A DNA stretch of 6,205 bases from NCBI GenBank assembly GCA_937901265.1, contig CALCHA010000188.1, positions 1-6,205 on the forward strand, read 5' to 3'. Both the position numbers and the translations under genes were made by a program. Origin of the DNA: an uncultured Phycisphaerales bacterium (GTDB taxonomy: Bacteria > Planctomycetota > Phycisphaerae > WQYP01). The notes under the pieces are model-generated. The model had not been told where the DNA came from, did not search any database, and saw only the letters and a list, made by a program, of their open reading frames with translations. The first letter of the stretch is position 1. Each line of letters begins with the position of its first letter. This document shows positions 1 through 6,108 of the stretch, in pieces.

Positions 1-1356
1 GCGATCATAGGCGGCAAGCTCCTCTCCTCGGCATCGTCGAAGCCGCGAGATCACGAGGGAGTCAATTACACCATCTACTCGAACAAGGATGGGCGCTACG
101 CGTGGCGTCCGTTCCAGTTGATTCATCCGGCGATTTACGTCGAATTGACGCGGCTGATGACGGAGCCGGCAGCATGGAAGCACATACAGACCCGGTTCGC
201 AGCATTCGCCAAAGACCAGAAGATTCGCTGCCTGAGCATCCCTCTCGCCTCGCTAACCAAGCGAAAGGACCAGGCGGCGCAAGTCCTGAATTGGTGGCAG
301 GGAATTGAGCAGGCGTCGATCGAGTTGGCGTTGGACTACAACCACGTCTACCACGCCGACATCACGGACTGCTATGGGTCGGTCTACACGCACTCAATTG
401 TGTGGGCACTCCACACCAAAGCCATCGCCAAGAAACACAAGGGAGATAAATCGCTGATCGGTAACGTCATCGACGCGCGCATTCAGGACATGCAGCACGG
501 TCAGACGAACGCTATACCGCAAGGCTCAGTTCTCATCGATCTTATCGCCGAGATGGTGCTGGGATACGCCGACCTCGAATTGAGTGAGCGGCTTAAAGGT
601 CGTGACAGCACGGCGTTCCAAATACTGCGCTATAGAGACGATTACCGCATCTTCGTTAACAGCCCTCAGGTGGGTGAGTGCATTCTCAAGGCGCTGACCG
701 AAGTCCTGCTTGATCTTGGCTTGAAGCTGAACGCGGGAAAGACAACATCCGCCCTCGCAGTGATCCCGAGCTCGATCAAAGCGGACAAGAAGCAGTGGAT
801 GCGTAGCAGACAGGTAGACCGGAATCTGCAGAAGCACCTGCTCCTCATTCACTGCCACTCAAACGACTTCCCGAACGCTGGCAGCTTGCTGACCGTCTTG
901 GATGGATTTTACCGGAGGCTGACCAAAACCAAGGCCATTCCGAACGTCATCCAACTGATCAGCATTGCGGTGGATATTGGTTTCCAAAGCCCTCGATGTT
1001 TTCCCGCGTGCGCGGCCATCGTCAGCCAACTTCTAAGTCGCTTGGAGACGAAGAAGGAGAAACTGACGGCACTCGATCGGGTTCGAAAAAAGCTCGCTCA
1101 GTTGCCAAACAACGGGCACCTCGAAGTGTGGCAACAACGTTTGGGGTACCACTTTGACCCGAAAGTGGCGTACACCGAAAACCTCTGCAAGCTGGTGGAA
1201 GGAAAGGCAGCGGATTTATGGTCCAACAAATGGATCACGGACAAGGCGCTCACGGATGCGCTTGATCCATCCAAAATTGTAAACCGTAGGGCACTGAAGT
1301 CGCTCAAGCCGGTGGTCCAACGTGCAGAGTTCTCGTTGTTCTTCTCATATTTATAA
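1..1356 (+). CDS. Reverse transcriptase of the UG/Abi/DRT (defence-associated) class, 5' partial
   Basis: The frame is open from base 1 with no stop, so the gene enters from the left and 451 residues are visible; the TTG at 118 is internal, because conserved-looking sequence (YAWRPFQLIHP, residues 33-43) spans it. The polymerase core is complete: motif A is DITDCYGSVYTHS (Asp120 and Asp123), motif B is IPQGS (172-176) followed by an AE before a helix, motif C is RYRDDYRIF with catalytic Asp213 and Asp214, and motif D has LNAGKT (243-248). The remaining ~175 residues look alpha-helical, as in Abi/UG enzymes, whose C-terminal half is a HEAT-like helical domain. Family knowledge: such enzymes synthesise DNA, templated by an ncRNA or untemplated, and block phages. 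I see no retron VTG motif, intron maturase domain X or DGR repeat pair. The subtype is unresolved; a Drt3b-like (UG8) enzyme is one guess, weakly held. GC is clearly lower than in the genes to the right, which fits horizontal transfer. Confidence 0.88.
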   Translation, partial: AIIGGKLLSSASSKPRDHEGVNYTIYSNKDGRYAWRPFQLIHPAIYVELTRLMTEPAAWKHIQTRFAAFAKDQKIRCLSIPLASLTKRKDQAAQVLNWWQGIEQASIELALDYNHVYHADITDCYGSVYTHSIVWALHTKAIAKKHKGDKSLIGNVIDARIQDMQHGQTNAIPQGSVLIDLIAEMVLGYADLELSERLKGRDSTAFQILRYRDDYRIFVNSPQVGECILKALTEVLLDLGLKLNAGKTTSALAVIPSSIKADKKQWMRSRQVDRNLQKHLLLIHCHSNDFPNAGSLLTVLDGFYRRLTKTKAIPNVIQLISIAVDIGFQSPRCFPACAAIVSQLLSRLETKKEKLTALDRVRKKLAQLPNNGHLEVWQQRLGYHFDPKVAYTENLCKLVEGKAADLWSNKWITDKALTDALDPSKIVNRRALKSLKPVVQRAEFSLFFSYL

Positions 1357-1359
1357 GGC

Positions 1360-1512
1360 ATGGCTGCGTTGACCAAATCCAATGTTGAAGACGAAGCAGT
1401 CATACCATTCCGCACGGCGGTGATGTTGACCGCCCTCGAGGCTGCATTGGATGATCGCACCGTTGAAAAGGCACGGGCCAGCCGACGAGGAATGAAGTAT
1501 CTCCTCTGCCAC
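1360..1512 (+). pseudogene. Short helical ORF directly after the reverse transcriptase, probably 3'-truncated; function unknown
   Basis: An ATG lies 3 bases after the reverse transcriptase stop, the spacing of a co-transcribed gene. TAAGG at 1354-1358 is only one base from this ATG, so GTG 1420 or ATG 1423 may also serve as starts. The first ~50 residues look coding: they are mixed and charged, with a predicted amphipathic helix (TAVMLTALEAALDD, then TVEKARASRRGMKYLL), and their base composition matches the reverse transcriptase. After about base 1505 the translation becomes Pro/Arg/Ser-rich and resembles non-coding host DNA, with no stop until 3039. I read this as the N-terminus of an accessory gene whose 3' end was lost at the island boundary; the end given is the approximate composition change, not a stop codon. 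I do not recognise the protein. It could also be a chance ORF or the true N-terminus of the downstream lipoprotein ORF, which I think less likely. Confidence 0.4.
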
Positions 1513-1592
1513 TCCTGGCCTCGCCCCGGAAAAATACCCCCCCTCCGAGGAACTCCCCGCCCGCGCGGCGCATCCAATACCTCGCCCGCTTT

Positions 1593-1621
1593 TTCCGCAC
1601 CGCCCTCGCGCGCGATATACT
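1593..1621 (+). promoter_or_regulatory. Possible sigma-70-type promoter for the lipoprotein gene
   Basis: TATACT at 1616-1621 matches the -10 consensus at five of six positions and stands out in otherwise C/G-rich DNA. The region 17 bases upstream (TTCCGC, 1593-1598) is a poor -35 match. Transcription would start near 1628, leaving a leader of about 23 bases before the GTG at 1651. The position between the apparent island end and the signal-peptide start supports it, but it rests on one hexamer. Confidence 0.35.
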
Positions 1622-1638
1622 GCCCAGAAGTCTTCCCC

Positions 1639-1645
1639 AGGGAGA
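1639..1645 (+). promoter_or_regulatory. Ribosome binding site that sets the GTG 1651 start
   Basis: AGGGAGA lies about 6 bases upstream of GTG 1651. This is why I start the lipoprotein here and not at the in-frame ATG 1360 or ATG 1669. Confidence 0.6.
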
Positions 1646-1650
1646 ATGGC

Positions 1651-3039
1651 GTGACGCCCCTCTGCCGCATGCACCGCTCCTCCTCGCTGCTCCTGCTCGC
1701 CGGGCTGCTCCCTGCGTGCGCCGGCCCGGCGCTGCCCCGGGTGGCGCTTCTTGCCGACGTGGCCCCGTCGGCCTCCTCGCAGCCTGAGCCGTCGGCCGCG
1801 GCGCAGCCTCCCGCCACGCTCCCCGCCACCTTCCGCTTCGACGTCCGCCCCACCGCCGCCGCCGCCCTTACGCTCACCGGCCAGATCACCAAACTCACCG
1901 GCGACGCCCAATACGTCCGCAACGTCGCGGATTTGCTGTCCCAGAATCTCGCCCAGGAGACCGCCCTGCTCATGCGGCAGCAGGACCCCGAAGCCGCCGC
2001 CCGCGCCCGCGAGGTCCTCGACTTCAACGCCGCGCTCTGCGCCTTCCTCGCCGACGCCCTCGCCTCTCCCGATACCCCCGAGCGTGCCGCCTGGATCCGC
2101 TGGGCCCTCGCGCCCGCGCACATGCAGCTCGTCGCCGCCGTCTATGGCCAGGAGGTCAACGACCGTGTCCAGGCAGCGCGACTGCTCACCGATGACCGCA
2201 GCCCCCAGGCCGACCGCCTGCTCGCCCACCTCATCGGCGACGATGACCGCGAAGTCTCCCTCCGCGCCATCGACAGCGCCTGGGACCGCCCCCCCAGCGT
2301 CCCGCTGGTCAACGCCCTCTGGGAGAAGGGCGTGACCCTCCCGCTGCAGCTCATCGGCGTCGCTTATCGTGATCCCGATGCCCGCCATCCGCCCCTCAAT
2401 CCCAACCAGCCTCAGCAGGTCCTCATCATCCGCGGCCAGCACGTGCAAATCGTCAACACCAACCAAGCCGCCTACGCCAGTGCCCCCGACGCGGGTCTGG
2501 CCGTCGATCTCCTGCTGCGCTACAACAGCCCCCTGGTGCGCGCGAAGGTCGCGCAGCTCTTCGTCGCCCTCACCCCGCCCAACGCCGACACCACCTCCCT
2601 GGCGCGCGCCCTCTCCACCGAGTATGGCGAAGCCGCCGTCAACGCCCGCCGCCTCGTCGCCGCCTACAACCCCCGCGAGGCCCTGCCCCACCTCCTCGCC
2701 ACCCTCCGCGCCTCCAGCGGTGCCACCGGTGGCTACGGCACCATCAACATGAACGGCCAGAACTTCATGATGGCCCCGCAGATCGACCTCCTCGCCATCT
2801 CGCTGGAAATGATGGACCAAAGCCCCGACGACTATGGCATCGTCCGCCTCGCCAACTACGGCAACCGCTGGGTCTTCGACGGCACCCTCGACGATGAGGC
2901 AAAATCGGTTAAACGCCTCATCGCCTATTGGGACGCGCACTACAAGGACTACGGCGCCGCCACCCCCGACCTCCCCAAAACCGCCGGCGCCGTCCAGGGC
3001 CCCATGGGCCGTGGGATGTACAGGAAAGGTATCGACTGA
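1651..3039 (+). CDS. Secreted or lipid-anchored protein with HEAT-like helical repeats, function unknown
   Basis: GTG 1651 follows a good ribosome site and opens a 462-residue protein with an N-terminal export signal: basic residues (Arg6, His8, Arg9), a hydrophobic run SSSLLLLAGLL, then LPAC (20-23). LPAC is an imperfect lipobox because of the Pro, so the mature protein is either lipid-anchored at Cys23 or cleaved nearby by ordinary signal peptidase. A Pro/Ala/Ser-rich linker follows to about residue 55. The rest is largely helical, with HEAT-like repeats around residues 165-225 (for example RVQAARLL and REVSLRAIDSA) and 280-345 (PLVRAKVAQLF), separated by two polar, probably beta or loop segments (QQVLIIRGQHVQIVNTNQ and GTINMNGQNFMMAP). 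No catalytic motif is visible, so a scaffold or envelope-binding role is inferred from fold alone. The same frame is open back to 1360, so automatic annotation may give a 559-residue protein; I consider those 97 extra residues spurious. It lies 98 bases before the HemQ gene. Confidence 0.75.
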   Translation: MTPLCRMHRSSSLLLLAGLLPACAGPALPRVALLADVAPSASSQPEPSAAAQPPATLPATFRFDVRPTAAAALTLTGQITKLTGDAQYVRNVADLLSQNLAQETALLMRQQDPEAAARAREVLDFNAALCAFLADALASPDTPERAAWIRWALAPAHMQLVAAVYGQEVNDRVQAARLLTDDRSPQADRLLAHLIGDDDREVSLRAIDSAWDRPPSVPLVNALWEKGVTLPLQLIGVAYRDPDARHPPLNPNQPQQVLIIRGQHVQIVNTNQAAYASAPDAGLAVDLLLRYNSPLVRAKVAQLFVALTPPNADTTSLARALSTEYGEAAVNARRLVAAYNPREALPHLLATLRASSGATGGYGTINMNGQNFMMAPQIDLLAISLEMMDQSPDDYGIVRLANYGNRWVFDGTLDDEAKSVKRLIAYWDAHYKDYGAATPDLPKTAGAVQGPMGRGMYRKGID

Positions 3040-3123
3040 CCAGCGCCCCGCTCCGCCGATGCATCGGTTGAATTTCCCGCGCTCCCGCGCCATGCTGCCC
3101 GCGCGGCATTCTCCGCCGCCCGC

Positions 3124-3130
3124 AAAGGAG
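3124..3130 (+). promoter_or_regulatory. Strong ribosome binding site for the HemQ-family gene
   Basis: AAAGGAG with 7 bases to GTG 3138 is a near-consensus Shine-Dalgarno. It fixes the start and therefore shows that the Pro-rich N-terminal extension is translated. Confidence 0.8.
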
Positions 3131-3137
3131 TGCGCCC

Positions 3138-3944
3138 GTGTCCACCCCCACCCCCAGCCCCACCCCCAGCTCCACCCCCGCCTCCCGCCCGGGCCATGCC
3201 CCCCAGGCACAGCCGACCGGCAAGCCCCCGACCCCCGGGAAGCGCCAGTTCGTCTCCTTCTCCTTCTACAAGCTCCTCCCCGAGTTTCGCCGCCTGCCCG
3301 TCGATCAGCAGCAGCAGCTGCTCAACGGGCTGGTCGAGCTGGTCGAAGCCTACGGAAAAACGGCCGGCACCAGCGATCAGAAGTTGATCCTGCTGACTTA
3401 TTCCTGCGTCGGCACGCGGCCCGATGTCGACCTGATGTTCTGGAAAATCGGTAAGGACCTCGACGCGCTGCAGACCTTCTCCGCTGACGTGAACCGCCTG
3501 CCCCTGGCTGGCTATCTGACGACGCCGCACTCGTTTCTGGCCCAGACGAAGCGCTCGGTCTACATCGACAAGGTGGACGCGTCGCACGATGAATCGCGAA
3601 CCGTCATCCGTCCCGGCAAGCACAAATATGTTTTTGTTTACCCGTTTGTGAAAAAGCGCGAGTGGTACCTGCTCTCCAAACACACCCGCCAGGGCATCAT
3701 GGATGAGCACATTGAGATCGGCAATAAGTACCAGAGCGTCCGCCTTAACACGACCTATTCCTTCGGCTTCGACGATCAGGAATTCGTGGTGGCGTTTGAG
3801 ACGGAGCACCCCAGCGATTTCCTCGATCTGGTGCAGGAGTTGCGAGAGAGCGAGGGGTCGCGCTATACCGAGCGCGACACGCCGATCTTCACGGCGGTCC
3901 AGACGCCCATGCGTGACCTCGTGAAGCAATTGGCCGGGGTATAG
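3138..3944 (+). CDS. chdC: HemQ/chlorite dismutase family protein, probable coproheme decarboxylase
   Basis: This 268-residue protein belongs to the Chlor_dismutase/HemQ family. Coproheme decarboxylase (ChdC, HemQ) converts coproheme III to haem b in the last step of the coproporphyrin-dependent pathway, using peroxide. Visible family landmarks are FWKIGKDLDALQ (substrate-domain helix), the catalytic-Tyr segment YPFVKKREWYLL with Tyr168 and Lys172 at the places of Tyr145 and Lys149 of Geobacillus HemQ, the proximal-His segment MDEHIEIGNKY with His191, and the C-terminal strand-helix GFDDQEFVVAFET followed by FLDLVQELR. Tyr-to-His spacing is 23 residues, shorter than in Firmicutes enzymes. Asn204 sits where Firmicutes HemQ has the distal Gln. 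Residues 1-35 are a Pro/Thr/Ser-rich, probably disordered extension. The Tyr argues for coproheme decarboxylation and against chlorite dismutase activity, though a related peroxidase role is not excluded. pssA follows 45 bases later in the same frame, so the two are probably co-transcribed. Confidence 0.85.
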   Translation: MSTPTPSPTPSSTPASRPGHAPQAQPTGKPPTPGKRQFVSFSFYKLLPEFRRLPVDQQQQLLNGLVELVEAYGKTAGTSDQKLILLTYSCVGTRPDVDLMFWKIGKDLDALQTFSADVNRLPLAGYLTTPHSFLAQTKRSVYIDKVDASHDESRTVIRPGKHKYVFVYPFVKKREWYLLSKHTRQGIMDEHIEIGNKYQSVRLNTTYSFGFDDQEFVVAFETEHPSDFLDLVQELRESEGSRYTERDTPIFTAVQTPMRDLVKQLAGV

Positions 3945-3951
3945 GCCCCGG
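3934..3951 (+). other. GC-rich hairpin over the HemQ stop codon
   Basis: CCGGGG (3934-3939) and CCCCGG (3946-3951) form a perfect 6-bp stem with a 6-base loop that contains the TAG stop. No U-tract follows, so it is not a classical intrinsic terminator. It could tune the hemQ/pssA transcript ratio or mRNA stability, or be a by-product of high GC. Confidence 0.25.
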
Positions 3952-3989
3952 AGCCCAGCCCCCGTGACAGATGCCCAGTAGGTCGCAAC

Positions 3990-5036
3990 GTGTGGCGGTC
4001 AGGAGTTCGTTTGCGGTATCGGCGCCAGAATCGAGCGGCGGAGGGGGAGAGACCGACCCTGGCGGACGCTCCGCGGAAGCGGCGGCGCGGAGTGGCGATT
4101 TTGCCGGCGATGTTCACGCTGGGGAATTGCCTCTGCGGGTTCGCCGCCATTCAGTACGCGTCCCGGCAAACCCCCATCGATCTTATCGCCGCGGCCGCCA
4201 GCAACCCCGCCATCCCGAAGCCCGACAATCCCTATCTCCATTTCGCCATCGCCGGCTATTTCATCTTCGCGGCGATGGTCTTCGACATGTTCGACGGGTT
4301 CGTCGCCCGGCTGACGCGCACCGCTTCCGACTTTGGCGCCGAGCTGGATTCGCTCGCCGACATGGTGAGCTTCGGCGTCGCCCCCGCGTTTCTGGCAATG
4401 CGCCTCACCACCGACCTGCTGCGAACGCCCGGGGAGGGGGGACGCACCGCCTTCGCCGATTTGCCCGGCCCCTTCTCCGATGATTTCTGGGGGCGGCTCT
4501 TCTGGGTCATCGCCGCCCTGTACGTCTCCTGCACGGCCCTGCGTCTCGCACGCTTCAACGTCATGAACAAGCACGAAGTGTCGAGTCACATGAACTTTCG
4601 CGGCATGCCCTCACCAGGCGCGGCGGCGGTGGTGGCGGCGTCGGTGATCTTCTTCGCCACCCTCAATGCGCAGAAGCACGTCATCCCGCTGCCGGTCTCG
4701 CCGCATGTGCTCTCAATGCTCTCGGCGGTGTTCCCCTACGTTCTGCCCATCGTCCTCCTCGTGGCGGGCCTGCTGATGGTTTCGCGCTTCGCCTACGCGC
4801 ATCTCATCAACCGGTTCTTGCGCGGCCGCAAGCGGTTTCGCACCGTGGTCGGGGTGGTGATGATCCTCATGCTGCTCCTGGCGCAGCCGCAGATCACGAC
4901 GCTGGTGGCCATTTATGTGTATGCACTCTCCGCGCCGCTGACTGCTTTCTGGTATCGCTCCACACGCCGGCGCCCGCCGGGCGCGGGCCCGCCGCCCGGA
5001 CTGCCCGATGTGGTGCCGCCCGCCAGCGAGGGATAG
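3990..5036 (+). CDS. pssA: CDP-diacylglycerol--serine O-phosphatidyltransferase (phosphatidylserine synthase)
   Basis: This 348-residue integral membrane enzyme transfers phosphatidyl from CDP-diacylglycerol to serine, the first committed step toward phosphatidylethanolamine. The CDP-alcohol phosphotransferase signature is intact: Asp99-x2-Asp102-Gly103-x2-Ala106-Arg107-x8-Gly116-x3-Asp120-x3-Asp124, read as DMFDGFVAR and FGAELDSLAD. The N-terminal FTLGNCLCGF and the VSFGVAPA after the signature are typical of PssA and speak against PgsA. Six or more hydrophobic segments are visible, beginning at about residue 38. A basic stretch RKRRRG precedes the first, as in homologues. GTG 3990 is the first start after the HemQ stop and has only a weak AGG upstream, so a later start (GTG 4092 or ATG 4110) is possible; the basic stretch favours the longer form. 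The C-terminus is a Pro-rich tail. The next gene starts 4 bases after the stop, which points to one operon. Confidence 0.92.
   Translation: MWRSGVRLRYRRQNRAAEGERPTLADAPRKRRRGVAILPAMFTLGNCLCGFAAIQYASRQTPIDLIAAAASNPAIPKPDNPYLHFAIAGYFIFAAMVFDMFDGFVARLTRTASDFGAELDSLADMVSFGVAPAFLAMRLTTDLLRTPGEGGRTAFADLPGPFSDDFWGRLFWVIAALYVSCTALRLARFNVMNKHEVSSHMNFRGMPSPGAAAVVAASVIFFATLNAQKHVIPLPVSPHVLSMLSAVFPYVLPIVLLVAGLLMVSRFAYAHLINRFLRGRKRFRTVVGVVMILMLLLAQPQITTLVAIYVYALSAPLTAFWYRSTRRRPPGAGPPPGLPDVVPPASEG
5028..5033 (+). promoter_or_regulatory. Ribosome binding site for the phosphatase gene
   Basis: GAGGGA, inside the last codons of pssA, is 7 bases before ATG 5041. It favours that ATG over the in-frame GTG at 5008, which would overlap pssA. 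Confidence 0.65.
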
Positions 5037-5040
5037 GGAC

Positions 5041-6108
5041 ATGGGGATCTCCCCCGACGAACCAGAATATTTCCTGCCGCGACTGCTGACGCTGGGCCAC
5101 CAGGTCCAGGAATTGGTGATGGCCGCGCGGGCGCGCGGCACGGACATGTCCGCAGTGGACCACGAATCCGCAGCCGACACGATTTATGCCATCGATGCCG
5201 CCGTCGATCCGGTGTTGACCGAAGCCTGCCGCCGCTGGTCGGCGCAGGTGCCGATCGTTCTGGTGGCCGAGGGACTTCACGATGAGAAGGGGGTGGAGGG
5301 CGCGCAGCGATTCGGCGGCGATGGGCCGGGGGTGAGGATTATCGTGGACCCCATCGATGGGACGCGCGGGCTGATGTATGACAAGCGCTCCGCGTGGTTC
5401 CTCGCGGGCGTCGCGCCGGACAGGGGGCCCGGGACATCGCTGCGCGACATCGTCGCCGCCGTGCAGGTCGAGATCCCGACCAGCAAGCAGGCTTTTGCCG
5501 ACACGCTGTGGGCGGTGAGAGGCCGCGGCGCCCGTTGCGACCGACGCCATGTGCTGCCGCGGGAAGGGTCGCAGCGAGTCGAGCCGCAGGCGGTCCTGCT
5601 GCGTCCCTCGCAGGCGGACAACATCCTTCACGGTTTCGCCACGGTCTCGGACTTTTTTCCCGGCACCAAAGCGCTGGCCGCGGAACTCGCGGAAAAGATC
5701 GCGGAGGCGTGCGTGGGGCCGGCGGATGTGAACCGCGCAACGCTGTTCGCTGACCAGTACATCTCGACGGGCGGGCAGCTGTACGAGTTGATGATGGGCC
5801 ACGATCGCTTCATCGCCGACCTCCGGCCGCTTTTTTATGCGATGCAGGGACGATCCGCGGGCTTGTGCGTGCACCCGTATGACTGCGCCGCGGTGCTCAT
5901 CGCGCAAGAGGCGGGCGTGGAAGTCACCAACGGACTGGGGGGCGCGCTGGATGGCCCGCTCGACACCACCACCGGCCTGTCGTGGGCGGGCTTTGCGAAC
6001 AAGGCGCTGCGCCAGCGGATTGAACCCGTGATGGTGGCCACGCTCCGGGCGTGGCTGGCCGCTGCGGAAAAAGGAGCGGGGCAGCAAGGTGATCGGAGGG
6101 CGACGTGA
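5041..6108 (+). CDS. Inositol monophosphatase family phosphatase, substrate unknown
   Basis: This 355-residue protein is a member of the lithium-sensitive, Mg-dependent sugar phosphatase superfamily (IMPase, CysQ, FBPase-like), which hydrolyses phosphate monoesters in the cytosol. The metal site is visible: Glu77 in VAEGLHD (place of the GEE motif), IIVDPIDGT with Asp103 and Asp106, and Asp281 in HPYDCAAVLIAQEAG (place of the usual WD-x-AA). N-terminal DHESAADTIYAID (40-52) corresponds to the lid region. It is about 90 residues longer than a typical IMPase of ~265; much of the excess lies between DPIDGT and the C-terminal motif (roughly residues 125-260). The first Glu is in AEG, not GEE, and the Trp before the last Asp is Tyr. 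These points argue for a divergent subfamily, so I give no symbol. Its place 4 bases after pssA hints at a phospholipid head-group or inositol phosphate substrate; that is inference only. It overlaps the next start by 4 bases. Confidence 0.82.
   Translation: MGISPDEPEYFLPRLLTLGHQVQELVMAARARGTDMSAVDHESAADTIYAIDAAVDPVLTEACRRWSAQVPIVLVAEGLHDEKGVEGAQRFGGDGPGVRIIVDPIDGTRGLMYDKRSAWFLAGVAPDRGPGTSLRDIVAAVQVEIPTSKQAFADTLWAVRGRGARCDRRHVLPREGSQRVEPQAVLLRPSQADNILHGFATVSDFFPGTKALAAELAEKIAEACVGPADVNRATLFADQYISTGGQLYELMMGHDRFIADLRPLFYAMQGRSAGLCVHPYDCAAVLIAQEAGVEVTNGLGGALDGPLDTTTGLSWAGFANKALRQRIEPVMVATLRAWLAAAEKGAGQQGDRRAT
6095..6100 (+). promoter_or_regulatory. Ribosome binding site for the last, partial gene
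   Basis: GGAGGG, within the phosphatase gene, lies 4 bases before GTG 6105. Confidence 0.55.

Noticed and set aside
118..1356. A start for the reverse transcriptase at TTG 118
   Set aside because: The frame is open to base 1, and the sequence before 118 (NYTIYSNKDGRYAWRPFQ) looks like part of the conserved N-terminal region, so the gene begins outside the window.
1..1356. Retron, group II intron or diversity-generating reverse transcriptase
   Set aside because: No VTG-type retron motif, no maturase domain X or HNH domain, no intron RNA-like sequence on the 3' side, and no template/variable repeat pair found by eye. The AE after motif B and the long helical C-terminus fit UG/Abi enzymes better.
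1487..1550. Inverted repeats GAGGA/TCCTC (1487-1506) and CCTCG/CGAGG (1519-1550) as a terminator for the reverse transcriptase operon
   Set aside because: The stems are only 5 bp, one has a loop of more than 20 bases, and no U-tract follows. A chance match is likely in this composition.
3056..3067. Perfect 12-base palindrome CCGATGCATCGG upstream of the HemQ gene, possible operator
   Set aside because: A 12-base perfect palindrome is expected about once or twice by chance in a window this size, there is no second copy, and no promoter-like element was found beside it.
1351..3210. A 619-codon open frame on the minus strand
   Set aside because: It lies opposite the lipoprotein gene. Its translation is Gly/Ala/Val/Arg-rich with GW repeats from the C-rich strand and has no signal, motif or ribosome site that would support a gene. 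Scarce stops are expected in such GC-rich DNA.
4894..6087. A 397-codon open frame on the minus strand
   Set aside because: It is antisense to the phosphatase gene, which has clear catalytic motifs. The minus-strand product is Arg/His/Gly-rich without recognisable features.
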